Source: Elephas maximus indicus
Lineage: Eukaryota; Chordata; Mammalia; Proboscidea; Elephantidae
NCBI RefSeq assembly: GCF_024166365.1
Contig: NC_064846.1
Coordinates: 26,061,866-26,125,865, forward strand
DNA length: 64,000 bases
Direction of reading: 5' to 3'
Shown: positions 36,013 through 47,037 of the stretch, piece after piece
Position numbering within the stretch: position 1 is the stretch's first letter
How the letters are laid out: each line of letters begins with the position of its first letter
Position numbers and translations under genes: made by a program
Notes under the pieces: model-generated
Database searches by the model: none
The model's input: only the letters and a program-made list of their open reading frames with translations
Told to the model about the DNA's origin: nothing

Positions 36013-36534
36013 TTGCAAGGGGGAAAGAGAAGATGGAGAGAGACAGATCAACAGAAAAAAAGTTTGACAAAAAAAAAGAGGGGGAGGGTAGCTGGCTGAT
36101 CTCAAGAACATTAGCACCGAGCTGTCCTAGCCTGGTAAGTCACGCCTCTCTATAGTTCTACCTGCCCCCTGCAAAGGCTGGGTTCTAAACAGCTAGCGCA
36201 GAAACCAGGATTCTAGAACTGCCTGGTTATTCTCCCTTTCCTGGCAATCTCATCATAAACTGGGCTCTACAGGCTCAGGGGCCATATTTCTGAACCAAAA
36301 CGTAGGGTGCACACTCTGATAAATACAAGTATACTCCCAAGGACAATGGATTGTGCTAACCCAGGATTCTCGGCTGTTGAAACTACAGCCCTCTCCCACT
36401 AATAGTCAAGGAATTTTAAAAAATGCAGCCCCAGAGATTTTATACACAGGAAATAGTAAAAGCAAAAAGCGTAACTGCATTTTTAAATCACAGTTCATTT
36501 CCCAAACTCCTGAGTGGCTGAGCAGGCCGTGGCG
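36013..36534 (-). other. RBMX2: Probable RBMX2 3' UTR and downstream sequence
   Basis: Follows the RBMX2 stop codon on the minus strand. I see no canonical AATAAA or ATTAAA on that strand here. The best weak candidate is a TATAAA at 36438-36443 (minus). The transcript end is therefore unplaced. Confidence 0.4.
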
Positions 36535-37037
36535 TCAGTTATGCCTGCGGTCACTGGGATTAGAGGCCTCCCAGTCTCGGGAATGCCGGGCCCTCTTGTG
36601 CCTACGGAATCTCTCTCGGCTCCTACTTCTACTCCTGTGACTATGCCCTTCAGAACGACCGTTGGGCCAGCTAGAGTGTGTGTCTGAGCTGCGACCTCTG
36701 TCCCGATCCCTGTTCTTCTCCTCTCTTTCCTCCCTCCTGCTCGAAGACTTGAGCTCCTGCTTGGGTTTCTCCTTCCTTGGCTCCCTCTCCGGGTCTGCCG
36801 CTCCATCGCGCCAGGTGGTCCTGACCTCAGGGGAGCTGGGGTGGTGTTTCCGGCCCTCTCTGGACTCTGCCTTCTGAGCCCTCTCTGAGTTCTTGCTGCA
36901 GTGCTTGTTCAAGCCAGGCTCCTCCTTCTCCTTCATCATCTTGCTCCTGGGTGATGAAGAGGAGGATAGTGCCTCTGCCTGGACCTCCTGGTCAGTCTTG
37001 TCTTTGTCTTTCTTTCTTTTCTTTTTTTCCTTTTTGT
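36535..37037 (-). CDS. RBMX2: RBMX2 coding exon 6 (terminal)
   Basis: Acceptor TTTCCCCCTCCAG. It opens with a run of Lys/Glu codons ([12 protein letters not shown]), then a Ser/Pro region, then alternating Arg/Ser/Glu sequence with [10 protein letters not shown] near the end. TGA at 36535-36537. The reverse strand is a long open frame too, but only as a by-product of purine-rich coding. Confidence 0.95.
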
Positions 37038-40000
37038 CTGGAGGGGGAAAAAGAGCAATCGACGAGAAGAAAAGAAAAAAAAAAATAAAGAATTCCTTTT
37101 AAAAGAAAGTTCCTTTCTTCTCTGAGTACATTATGTCAAATGTGGGTGTTGTAGTTCAAAACCGTGCATGCACTGGGAGAGGGGGAATATGCAAAGGGAA
37201 AACATTGCTGGCAGCAGTGTGTAGCAGCCAGAGTCAATACTTCTAGAAAAGTGCCTCAGAAAAGCCAAGCTGGCTATCTGTCACCTTAGATAGGGAACAC
37301 TGCTGTATTAGTCAATTCCCCCGTCTTAAGAGGCACCGAGGTAAGTTGGCCTCTCTGCCGGAAGGCAGGGACCCTCTGACCTCCAGTTGCGATCCAGCTC
37401 TCTATCTGACTGGATCTATGGGGTATTAGTGGTCTGACCACTATCAACATTCAGCCACCCAAAATGTAACTCCATCCCACCTCTGCATACCGCTTTGGTT
37501 ATACTGTTCAGAACAGAACTTCCTCAAGCTCTCAGGAGTACAGCGGACTGTGGTTAACCAAATCAACAGATGTAGCAGTAAATTACTTTGAATATCAAAC
37601 AGCTCGTGACAAAAGTAGTTACTTGCAGACTTCAGAATCTCGATTTCGTGGTTCCCGTTCTTAAGTTTGAAAAGTAGGTGAACTGAACATTTACTATTTC
37701 TCCGAGGAAACAGCCTAAATTATGTTGCTTCTTACATCTGAGAAAGTAAAAATTGTCTTGGACTGAGAAAGTAAAAGTCAGCCTTGCCATGCATCAGCCT
37801 AGGCTCACAGGCCCAGAGCAAGCCAGCTGCAGAGTTAAAGGACATTTCTTGCCAGGACATGGTAAAGCTGTCGAGCGTCTTGATGCCCACCTTTTTTGAG
37901 GGACTCCTGCTTTCTCACTCACTGAGAAGCCTGGTGCCCTAAAAGCACAGACCATCAACACATTCGCTGTTTGAAATGATACAATGAGGGTGAAGGAGCT
38001 CAGTCACTTTGACAGACAGAAGCAGCAGCAGCCCAGGCGCACAGCTTAAGAGAAAGGGTTTCTGCAGGCAAACTAGAGCACTGGAAATGGAACAACCAGA
38101 AAGCAATTAAAGAGAATGCTAACACATTGTGAAAAATGTTGGGAACTTCATTTGCTATGTAAACTTTCACTGGAAACAGTATTATTGAAAAAAAAAAAAG
38201 AGACAAAGGGTTTCCGAACACTTTACACATTCGCTTTCACTTTGTAGTTTCCGAGAAACAGGCCCCTGGGTCAGCTCCGCTCTGCTCTGAGCCTATTATG
38301 GCTCACTTGCATTTAGACTTCACCTAAACCCCACCACCTTCCTCAAATACTATCGTAGCTCTAACTTGTCCTTTGTCTAGTGAGACAATGCAGTTTCTCT
38401 GGTGTGTGGCTTTCCTCGATGCAGCAAGTCAGTAAACCTGACTTTGCTGGATTAGGTCTGTCCCTGGTAGTCCTAGACTACGACACATTTTGTGGCCCTC
38501 CCTCTGTTAAATACGGTTTATCCACACGAGTTGATTTTCAACTATTAGCACATGCTAGGAAGAACAGGCACTTAAGACTACCCAGAATCGTCTCTAGGGT
38601 CTAACACTCCACCTTTTTTGTGCTTTTTTGTGGATTTGTCATCATCAGAGCCCTCAGACGAACTTGGTGGGGGGGTGTGCACCCCACAGCCCTTCTCCTG
38701 GAGCTCTCTGGTCACATCATCCAACTCTTCTGAGTCCTTTGGAGCACGGTAGTTAGACACATGATCCACCCGGATGGTTCGTCCTTTAATCTAGGCAAGA
38801 CGGACAATGTTTCAGAATAGACAGCTTGCCCAGCAAACAGGCTATCTGACCCCAGCACAGAGAACCAGAGTTTGAACCATATCCATTACCTTCCTGTTAC
38901 CTATATTTCTGGGGAACTCTCTAAAGCAGACCTGCCTAACTGGTGTATCACAACATGTGTTTGTTGTTAGCTGCCATCGAGGCAGCCCCTGACTCATGAT
39001 GACCCCACACACAATGGAATGAAATGCTGCCCTGTCCTGTGCAATCTCCGTGATTGGTTGCAATTGGACTTTTGTGATTGGCTGATTTTTGGAAGTAGAT
39101 GGCCAGGCCTTTCTTCCTAGTCCATCTTAGTCTGGAAGCTCCACTGAAACCTGTTCAACATCATAGAACACACAAACCTCCACTAGCAGACAGGTGGTTG
39201 GCTGCACGAGGTGTACTGGCCAGGAATTGAACCTGAGTCTCCTGCATGGAAGGCGAGAATTCTACCGCTCAACCACCACTGTATAACCTAACTCACAGCT
39301 GTCAAGTGGAATTCTGACTCATAACGACCCTACAGGACAGAGCAGAAACTGCCCCATAGGGTTTCCAAGGCTGTACTCCGCTCTTCCCTTATTGACATGG
39401 TAAGGGTCCAAAGACCAGGTCGTTATGTAAACATTGGTGTTATGCGAAAATGGCGGATGACCATATCACACCACAAAATATTATGTGGAATATGTCCCTC
39501 TGGACCCAAGAGGCGGAAAATAATAGGTGGGCACTATATTCCCACTGGTCATGAAAGGGTTATCTCCAGACATCCGTTGTTAGCGCATTAAATAGTTGGA
39601 TAGTTGATTTTCACTATTGTCATAAATGTGCAGTGTTGGATAACAATATAGTCGATAAATGAGGAGTAGGTGTAATCTTTACGGAAGCAGACTGCAGAAT
39701 CTTTCTCCTGTGAAGCAGCTGGTGGGTTTGAACTGCCAGCCTTTCAGTTAGCCTCCAAGTGCTTAACCACTGCGCCACCAGGGCTCCTTCACCACCGTAT
39801 ACCCACATATTAATACACTCAGCCACCAGGCAGCCAGGAACAGTTGTCCCAGCAGCCTCCATAGGTTTACCCCCGCATGCCATAGTGCAAAAGGTTGGGA
39901 TGCATGCTCCAAAGCGTAAGTCTCAGGAAAATGAGTTACCCTAATCTGTGACATTTGTTTACAGTACAAACAGTCCCTGGAAAAGCCTGGGTGCTAGAAG

Positions 40001-43000
40001 GGATCCCCAAAATCCAGCTCAATGCGACCTATGGCTGCTTTCTCAGCTGACTGGCACAGCAATTAGGATGAGCCACAGTCGGACCAATAGCTGGAAGCAG
40101 GGAAGGAAGCTAGAAAAGACCGCATTCTCTTTTCATAAGCCCTCACTCCTGCCTCTACCCTCACCAGACAGGGACAATTAGCTCATGCTGATTATCTCTG
40201 CTGTAAATCACAGCTCACCAGGTGAACAACAACAACAACAACAACAAAACAACTCCTTGCTTAAAACAAAAACATTCTATTTCCAGGCAGACACAGACTT
40301 ATTCTATAGGTAAACCTATCAGAATCTGAAAACTCTGGCTTTTATCCATTTTTCCAATATAAGAACATGTTTTTATTATTACCTTTAAGCCTGAGCAGTT
40401 TCTGTCACCTATCGTATTCCCCATTTCAAAGTATTTTTGAAAACCTTCCTTTCACAGTGATATGCCATAAAGGAAACCAGCTGGCTCCCTTAAAAATCAA
40501 GCACAGAACTCTATCCCACCCTGTCCTACAGTCTCTGGGGGTTCCATTTCTGGTCCAATCAGTGACAAGCTCTCCAAGTCAAGAGTCACCCCAACCCTAT
40601 GACAATGCTCACTCAGCTGCGGTGTTCTTCCTAAATGAGTGCAGGGACCGTGTGGATGACAAATAAGCCTGACTTGTCCCGTCCCCTTCTCTCAGCTCAG
40701 TGCCTCACTTGTAAGGTGAGAGGGGCCAGAGGAGGCAAAAATGAAGAATGAGTCACTTCTGACAATTCCCTGACACAGGCCAGCATGGAAAAGCAGTGTT
40801 TGTTAATCAATTCATTCTCCAATGCACCAGAAATGAAAGTGGGGGCTGGGGGTGGGGAGAGGAGAGGGTCTGCTAACAGATCAAAGATGGGGAAAAGGAA
40901 CAAGCCCTGGCAAGGTCCTGAGCCAATGGGATAATTTTCTGGAATCGTTTCCTGGCCAGTGTGTCCCCACATCTCTCTCCCCAGCTGACCAGTACTATCC
41001 TTGAGCATAGTAGGAACCAGGTGGAAAATAAAACCTAACCCCTAAACACAGGAAAAGACCAGCCTATCTGTTTAATAAGCACACTCACCTTGATCCCATT
41101 GAAGTTATCAACGGCCAGGACTGTGCTCCTCTGGTCTTCATAGCAGAGGAAACAGAACCCTTTGGATTTTCCAGTCTTCTTGTCCCTCACGAGATTAATG
41201 TTAACAACCTCTCCATATCTATTTATTTTATAAAAGAGCAAGACATGGCTGACTTAAAATGCAAAACCTTTCAGGTTGGATTAAAAAACAAAATTCAAAT
41301 AATAATATAGGCCAGACAGGGGGCACATCTAGAACAGGATAATACAGAAAGGTTGACAATAAAAGTTAGACAAAGACATAGCAGGAACACCCAAGCAAAA
41401 AACTAGGTGGCGACATTAACATAGAAGAATTCAAGACCAAAAAGAGGCATTAAATGGGATGAAGAGCATTACTTTACATTGAAAAAAGTCCTAATACATA
41501 AAAAGTCACAGAACTTCATGCATCAATTAACAAATTAACATTTTTAATAAAAAAAAACTACTAGAAATAAATATTAACACTATGAAATATTAACACAGTA
41601 AAAAGCTTCTATGATGAAACTAGTGTGGTACTGGCACATGACTAGACAAGCAGAAGATAAAGAGATCCTAGTGCATATGGAAAAATTAGTATATGATAAA
41701 GATGGCATCCCAATTTGCTGGGGAAAAAATGGACTTTTTAAATAAACGGTGTTGGGGCAACTGGATGGCTATTTGGAAATGGTAAAATTGGATCCATACT
41801 TCACATCATATACCAGAATAAGTTCTAAATGGATCAGAAATTTCAATGTAAAATAGGAAAGAACACAGGTGAATTCCTTTATAACCTGGATGGGTGAGGA
41901 GAAATGCTTTCTAACTATGATGCAAAATCCAGAAACAATAAAGGCTGATAAATGTAACCAAATAAAAATGAGGAGGGAAGACTGAAGCATGAGCAGAAAG
42001 GAGTAAGACGAGGGAGTTTTAGGTGGATGGAGCTGTTATTCATCCTGATTGTGGGAGCAGTTATACAAATCTAAACATGTACTAAAATTCACACAACTGT
42101 ACATGCCTCAAAAAACCAATGTTACCATATAATTTAAACATATAAAGAAATGAATGCAGGAAATAAAAAATAATAAAAGGAAAATAATTTTGCAGAGCAA
42201 AACAAATCATAAGCAAAGTCAAGAGGCAAATGACAAACTAGGAAAACGTATTTATAATTTATCTAACAGATTAAACGGCCAGAAAGTAACTTTTTTTTTT
42301 TTTTCGCTATAAAGGGCATTATCACGACAGCTGGAGAAACTGGATAAAGTCTATAGATTAGATAATAATATTATGCAAAGTGTTGATTTCCTGAATTTGA
42401 TCACTGTTCTGAGGTTAAACAAGGGAATGTCCTTACTTTTTGGGAAATATATATTGAAGAATTTAGGGATAAATGAGCACCATGTCTGCAAGTGACTTTC
42501 AAATGGTTCAGAATAAAATTGTATATACATATTGAGAGAAATAAGAAGCCTTGCTGGCACAGTGTTTAAGCACCTGGCTGCTAAATGAAAGATCGATGGT
42601 TCGAACCCACCAGCTGCTCTGTGGGAAAAAAGATGTGGCAGTCTGCTTCTGTAAAGATGACAGCCTTGGAAACCCTGGGGTAGCTCTACTCTGTCCTACA
42701 GGCTCGCTATGAGTCAGAATCGACTCAGTGGCGACGGATTTGGATAGAGAAATGATGACAAAACCAATGGGATAACATGGTAACATCTGGGGAATCTGGG
42801 TGGAGGGGATACAGGTAGACGTTCTTTATACTACCCTACAACTTTCCTATTTTAAGTCTGACATTATTTCAAAATAAAAGTTATAATAAGAAGTCAAAAA
42901 AAAAAGAATACAGAAGCTGGCTTGACGGGGCTCCTATCCAATAAAAACCAAACCCATTGCCTTCAAGTTGATTCCAACTCACTGCAACCCTATAGGACAG

Positions 43001-44855
43001 AGTAGAACTGCCCCAGAGGGTTTCCAAAGAGCGGCTGGTGTATGTGAACTGCCGACCTTTTAGTTAGCAGCCGAGCTCTTTATCACTGTGCCACCAGGGC
43101 TCCAACAGGGTTCCTAGTGACCCTCAAATTGGAACAATTTGAGCAACAAGAAAGAATAATGATGGTCACGTATTATAACATATCAAATTATTTAAAAATG
43201 AGTCCACGGCAACATAACACATGATAAAGCATTATAACAAAGAGTTAATATCCTTAATACGTGAAGGGCTCTTATAAAATCAATAGGAAAACACCAACAG
43301 AAAAAGAAGGCAGGAAATGAAAGGGGACTTACTGTGAGAACACACAGATGATGTCTCCTTCAGTCAGTTCATAAGGAAGCCCTCCTAGAAGAGGAAACCA
43401 TATTTCAGCACATTTACCAAGTGTCTATTACATACCATGCACTGAGCCAGGCACTGGGGTGCAAAGGAAAGTAAGCCACAGGCCCTGCCCTCAAAGAACG
43501 TACAGTCTGATGCAAAGATGGAAGTACGTATAAGGTGCAGAAGTACAGAAAAAGAAGCGATTAAAGGTGTGTGTCACCCTTAACCAGGCTGATCAGATAG
43601 CTCAGTCCTCACACCCAAAATTCTATTCATGAAGCAGATAGTTTCCAGTACAAAACTGTTTCCACAAACTTATTTTGAATTCATCTGCTCTTTACCCACA
43701 ATTTTATAGCTAAGATCCAAAATCAGCTTAAATATGTTCATATTAACCCCACCCACACAAACACTAAGGATTATAAAGATAACTGTTAGGCATTTCATAG
43801 GAAATAAATCCCGCCCCCCATGTTTCCTTCCTCATCTGTAAAATGGAGATACTAGTACTTATCTCACAGGATTGTTACACAAATTAAACAGTGTATATGA
43901 AGTGCTTAGCACAATTAATAGTTACAACATAAAGTGAATCTAGGGATGGTGATATGGCCATGGACAGAAGGTAGGAGCTAATTAAACAAACAAAAAAAAT
44001 CAAACCCAGTGCCGTCGAGTCGATTCCGACTCATAGCGACCCGATAGGACAGAGTAGAACTATCCCGTAGAGTTTCCAAGGAGCGCCTGGCGGATTCGAA
44101 CTGCCGACGCTTTGGTTATCAGCTACACCAACAGGGTTTCTTCAGGAGCTAATTAGATAAGAAAAATGAATTTTGAAAGGTGATAGTTTGGGGTGGGAGG
44201 GCGGTTGGCTGCTTCCACTTGCTAGTTATGTGACCTTACGGAAGCCGGTTAATTTCTCTGAGCCTCAGTTTCCTCAGCTGTATAACGGGAATGAGGCGGG
44301 GGTACAGAAATGATCTCTGAGAAGCCCGTGAAAGGCTCTCAGGAAAGTGAATGGCACACAATAACAGGAACGCTCACGAGCATTGATTTGGCAGGGAAAG
44401 CAAACTAGAAATGAGGGCGAAAAAAGATATAAAATCGGATTAACAGCAGACAGCAGGTCAGTAAGAGCGGATGATGAAATGTGGGCAGGGGCGAAGAGCT
44501 AGAATGCTGAAATGTCAGGAAGCAGCCAGAAGACTCACCCAAGAAGACCCAGGCGCTGTCCTTGTACTCGGAGTGCCAGGAAACCTTATCGGCCACCCCA
44601 AGCTGGACCTCCCGCTCATTCAGCTCGTTGATCAGCTTCACCTTAGTCAAAGGGCTGCAGAGAGGGTGGAAGAGAGACAAGTAAGTGAGGTCCGGGCTGA
44701 GCTAAGGGAGAGCAAAACTAGGGGGACTGGACTCTCTAGCCTCCGCGCCTCTCTCACCCCTCCGCCCCGCAGACGCTCTACCATCCCAGACCCCGTGGTC
44801 CACCTCCCGGCGGGCAGCTCCCGCTTCCTCAGAAGAAAGTCGGGCCTTACTTCAT
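36535..44855 (-). CDS. RBMX2: RBMX2, RNA-binding motif protein X-linked 2 (whole coding span, six exons)
   Basis: Coding exons, all bounded by GT-AG sites: 44851-44855, 44539-44654, 43333-43384, 41089-41218, 38613-38790 and 36535-37037. Joined length is 984 nt, 327 residues plus stop (human is about 322). The frame is intact across every junction. The protein starts [13 protein letters not shown]. An RRM spans about residues 36-114, with RNP2 VFLGGL (38-43) and RNP1 KGFCFLCY (77-84). The rest is a low-complexity tail: a Lys-rich block after residue 153, then Arg/Ser/Glu-rich sequence typical of splicing factors, ending SNPSDRRHN. The family is the orthologue of yeast Ist3/Snu17, a core of the RES complex with BUD13 and SNIP1 in activated spliceosomes, and acts in the nucleus. 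It lies head-to-head with GPR119, about 17 kb apart, as in human Xq26.1. Confidence 0.96.
37038..38612 (-). other. RBMX2: RBMX2 intron 5
   Basis: Intronic. No recognised repeat dominates, and no additional coding exon fits the RBMX2 frame. A poly-A run lies near 38189. Confidence 0.7.
38613..38790 (-). CDS. RBMX2: RBMX2 coding exon 5
   Basis: Acceptor TTGCCTAG, donor GTGGAG (non-consensus after GT). It encodes the last RRM strand ([20 protein letters not shown]) and a Ser/Asp-rich linker, and ends within the Lys-rich block at KKHKK. Confidence 0.94.
38960..39283 (-). repeat. tRNA-Gly(GCC)-headed SINE with RTE-like tail
   Basis: On the minus strand the first ~73 bases (39283 down to 39211) follow tRNA-Gly closely: GGTGGTTGAGCGGTAGAATT (A-box region), CTCGCCTTCCATG (anticodon arm) and GGTTCAATTCC (B box). 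Then comes a ~170 bp body with GAAAGGCCTGGCCATCTAC, and a tail CATCATGAGTCAGGGGC followed by GGCAGCTAACAACAA, like the RTE/AfroSINE 3' end. It is a repeat and not a working tRNA gene: the acceptor stem and other positions have diverged. Confidence 0.8.
39285..39375 (-). repeat. AfroSINE, tail-side half (split)
   Basis: Reverse-strand long-form copy ending abruptly after TTTCCAAGGCTGTA. The remainder resumes at 39675 after an unrelated insertion. Confidence 0.88.
39376..39674. mobile_element. Unidentified ~295 bp insertion within an AfroSINE
   Basis: Inserted exactly between TGTA at 39372-39375 and TGTA at 39671-39674, a likely 4 bp target-site duplication. The interior has no AfroSINE, L1 or LTR hallmark that I recognise, no poly(A) end, and lacks the TG...CA ends expected of an LTR. 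It is later than the SINE, so it is a comparatively young element. Confidence 0.75.
39675..39787 (-). repeat. AfroSINE, head-side half (split)
   Basis: Resumes with ATCTTTACGGAAGCAGACTG and ends with the head read backwards, CCACTGCGCCACCAGGGCTC. It completes the fragment at 39285-39375. Confidence 0.88.
41089..41218 (-). CDS. RBMX2: RBMX2 coding exon 4
   Basis: Acceptor AAATAG is a weak, purine-rich site, but phase and conservation fix it. Donor GTGAGT. It encodes [16 protein letters not shown]1 (KGFCFLCY) and VDNFNGIK. Confidence 0.95.
41580..42885 (+). repeat. L1-type LINE, ORF2 end and 3' UTR, broken by an AfroSINE
   Basis: Contains GGGGCAACTGGATGGCTATT, CTTCACATCATATACCAG, AAATGGATCAGAAATTTC and CTATGATGCAAAATCCAG, typical of L1 ORF2's 3' part in degenerate form. 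Later parts resemble an L1 3' UTR and end TTTCAAAATAAAAG at about 42880. Confidence 0.75.
42543..42746 (+). repeat. AfroSINE, long form
   Basis: Forward, nearly complete copy: CTTGCTGGCACAGTGTTTAA, TGGTTCGAACCCACCAG, AAAGATGTGGCAGTCTGC and TATGAGTCAGAATCGACTC. Confidence 0.92.
42943..43103 (-). repeat. AfroSINE, short form
   Basis: Reverse copy with TTCAAGTTGATTCCAACTCA, GGTTTCCAAAGAGCGGCTGG and TGCCACCAGGGCTCC. Confidence 0.92.
43333..43384 (-). CDS. RBMX2: RBMX2 coding exon 3
   Basis: Acceptor ends TTCTAG, donor GTAAGT. This 52 bp exon encodes [17 protein letters not shown], the first helix region of the RRM. Too short to be found by open-frame length; placed by splice sites and phase. 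Confidence 0.93.
43985..44143 (-). repeat. AfroSINE, short form, with 12 bp target-site duplication
   Basis: Near-consensus copy with CGAGTCGATTCCGACTCATA and CCAAGGAGCGCCTGGCGG; the head end has a small deletion. AGGAGCTAATTA flanks it at 43973-43984 and 44144-44155. Little divergence suggests a late insertion into the RBMX2 intron. Confidence 0.95.
44205..44375 (+). repeat. MIR SINE
   Basis: MIR order: CTTGCTAGTTATGTGACCTT, TTTCTCTGAGCCTCAGTTTC, then the 3' part with GGCTCTCAGGAAAG. Confidence 0.7.
44539..44654 (-). CDS. RBMX2: RBMX2 coding exon 2
   Basis: Acceptor with polypyrimidine tract ends CTCTGCAG, donor GTGAGT. It encodes [18 protein letters not shown] and onward to the RNP2 region (AWVFLG). 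It ends with one base of the next Gly codon. Confidence 0.95.
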
Positions 44856-45070
44856 CTTCGTGGGTCCCCGCTTTGCACCGAAACCTAGTCTTCCGGGTGA
44901 GGCTGCGCGGCACATGCGCAGCCCGGGCGCTTCGCGCTCATTGGAGGCGGCGGAGCATGCGCCGGAAAAGCTCGACCGCGCCAGGGGCGTGGCGCCTGCG
45001 CACGACTGTGAAAGCGATTTTTCTAGCTCCGTGTGCTTCGTTTTCCCGGAAGGAGTTTTTCTCTAGTCTC
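44700..45070 (-). promoter_or_regulatory. RBMX2: RBMX2 promoter, CpG-rich
   Basis: CpG-dense compared with the surrounding sequence, and it spans the first exon. On the minus strand a CCAAT box lies at 44940-44944. Palindromic GCATGCGC and ATGCGCA motifs (about 44913-44920 and 44955-44962) resemble NRF1 sites. GCCGGAA (44961-44967) and CCCGGAAGG (45046-45054) resemble ETS sites, and GGGGCGTGG (44984-44992) a KLF/Sp site. This is the pattern of a housekeeping TATA-less promoter. Motif assignments are from consensus only. Confidence 0.75.
44851..44855 (-). CDS. RBMX2: RBMX2 coding exon 1 (5 coding bases)
   Basis: Only ATGAA is coding; the donor GTAAGG follows at once. The second codon (Asn) is completed by the first base of exon 2, giving M-N-P-L. 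The choice rests on the exact join to the conserved N terminus and on the CpG-rich 5' region. The base at -3 is A, a favourable start context. Confidence 0.9.
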
Positions 45071-47030
45071 CTGCGCCATCTGTCTGTGAAATGGGGCAAG
45101 AGTGCTAGGCTGGCTTGTCACAGAATCCCACACTGATTGGGTTAGCTATAAAAATTTACTGAATGAAGAATGAAAAAGGTGCCCCATGTGGCGACATTTG
45201 TCCAGCCCTCGCTCCCAGTCCAAGCCCCCACTCGGGCCTTCATTCCCAGACCATCTCTCACAAACACACATCCTAGTATTCTTGTTCAGCAGTATGGCAG
45301 AAAAGTAAAAAAAAATATGCCAATGCATAGGCAATGGACCACTGTGCCTCCACAGGCTGAATTGAATCTGTTTGTGTGAGAGCTGCTACATTTACCCTTC
45401 TCATAGTCTCGCCTATTTGAGTGGGAGGCAGAAATTAATGTTGTTAAAGTAAGAGCTAACAATTGAGCAGATAATGCGCTAAACAATGCCAGATCATGTG
45501 CTGAGCAATTTACGTGTCTCTCCTTTACAACAACCCCATGGAGTAGATAATACGATCATCCCCATTTTATAGAGAAAGAAACTGAAGTTCAAAGGAATTA
45601 ATTAGCTTGAAAGGTACTCTGCCTCTACCCACCAGGTGAGGTTTATTTCATCAGTGCTTACTGAGCATCTATATTTGTCCTGTACAGCTAGAATCTGTAG
45701 AAAGGAGTTTAAGGCTGGTCCTCTCCCCTCAAGGAATTAATAATATAATTGAGGAGACAAGATATATTTGCCTAATAGATGTCACTCCAGAAGTATCCAG
45801 GAACCAGTAGACAACATGGTGGCATATGATGTGTGATTTTAGTCATAACACTATTTGAACCCATTTGCATCTTTCCACATCAAAATCTGGTCTTGGACCA
45901 TGATGTTTTAAAAGTGAAAGTCCAGAGCAATGTAGTTCTCTGTGTAGGCCTAGCTCAGAGTCAGATATTAGGCCCTTTATAAAAGTATTTTGATGATGAT
46001 GACAACTGTATTCTCAAGTGGCTCACCATGTACCTATGTCCTGCCAAGTAGCAGAACAGTGGCTGCCCATCCATGACAGCATCTCCTCATACATCCGGTG
46101 TCTGTGTCCCCTCCCTCATCCCAACCCAGCTATTCATTAACTTTGTAGAATTCTCTTGGCAATAAAAACTAAACAGTGACAGATTGCATACGGGTTTATC
46201 TACCTCTAGGAATCTCAGGTTGCTTAGTTGTAGGGTTGAAGTAGCCACTGCAAAGTGGTAAACTAGCATGTAGCATTATCTGGTTGACTTCTTCAAGTGA
46301 CTATGAAATGAGAGAGTTGGGGCTACACCTGTCCCAGTCATCAGCATTCAGAAGGAAACTAGAACAGAAAAGGTGACTAAATCAACCAAAGGGAAGGGTG
46401 ATATTGGTTGAGGAGAACATAAGAAGACAGTTGCTATCCAGCTGGTGGGTTCAGCAGAAGTATTCTGAAGCTGGGGGAGCTGACAATCATCCCAGTTTGC
46501 TTGGGACTGAGGGATTTCCCAGGACACAGGACTTTCAGTGCTAAAATTGGAAAGTCCAGAGTAAACTGGAATGGTTGGTCACCTTAGGAGAACCTGAAGT
46601 AAATAAAGAAGCAAGAAAGGCAGATTCTCCATGGATGTGCTTGCCATTGGTAGAACTGGTAGGTAAGATAATGCCTTGTGATTTCTGTAAGTGTGAGTTG
46701 AAAGGCAATGGGGGTCCAGAAGACCCCCTGAACTTAATGCCTGAGAAGACGACCAGGGTTTGCCATCCAAGGTGGTTATCAGTGATCTCCGCCAACATTT
46801 ATTTAAGACCCACTGTATGCAGAACTCAGCTCTAGTTTCTTGGGCAATGCTAAGGAAGCTGAAGTAGTCCCCACATTAAAAGAAAGACTGAACTATTTGT
46901 CTAGCCAAAGTCAGCTCCCTACTTCTCACCACCAAACCACACCCCAAAACAGCTTTCCCTATTTTGGGCAATGCTATCACCATTTTCCTGGTTGCCCAGG
47001 GTGAAAAAATGGTTCTCATATTTCAGTCTT
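45071..47030. repeat. Intergenic, degraded MIR/L2 and old DNA-transposon sequence
   Basis: 45520-45600 is MIR-like reversed (CCCCATTTTATAGAGAAAG). 45650-45765 and 46795-46880 are L2-like. 46485-46585 has inverted ends (CATCCCAGTTTGC against its near reverse complement) like a short DNA transposon. The rest shows no gene on either strand. Confidence 0.5.
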
Positions 47031-47037
47031 CCCATTT

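Larger units (their letters stand above)
38791..41088 (-). other. RBMX2: RBMX2 intron 4
   Basis: Intronic. It holds a tRNA-Gly-headed SINE, a split AfroSINE with a ~295 bp insertion, and a (CAA)n tract at about 40228-40247. No further coding exon seen. Confidence 0.8.
41219..43332 (-). other. RBMX2: RBMX2 intron 3
   Basis: Intronic, mostly L1 and AfroSINE sequence. No extra exon fits. Confidence 0.8.
43385..44538 (-). other. RBMX2: RBMX2 intron 2
   Basis: Intronic. It holds L2-like (about 43420-43510), MIR-like (about 43815-43935 and 44205-44370) and AfroSINE sequence. No extra exon seen. Confidence 0.8.

Noticed and set aside
36662-36877. Plus-strand open frames antisense to RBMX2 exon 6
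   Set aside because: Purine-rich Arg/Lys/Glu coding on the minus strand gives stop-poor pyrimidine-rich sequence on the plus strand; the minus-strand frame is the conserved one.
39211-39283. A functional tRNA-Gly gene
   Set aside because: It is the head of a ~324 bp SINE with an RTE-like tail, the acceptor stem is diverged, and no terminator T run follows the tRNA part.
44471-45136. A 221-codon plus-strand open frame over the RBMX2 promoter
   Set aside because: It overlaps RBMX2 exons 1 and 2 on the opposite strand and the CpG-rich promoter; GC-rich sequence has few stops. No conserved protein or start context was recognised.
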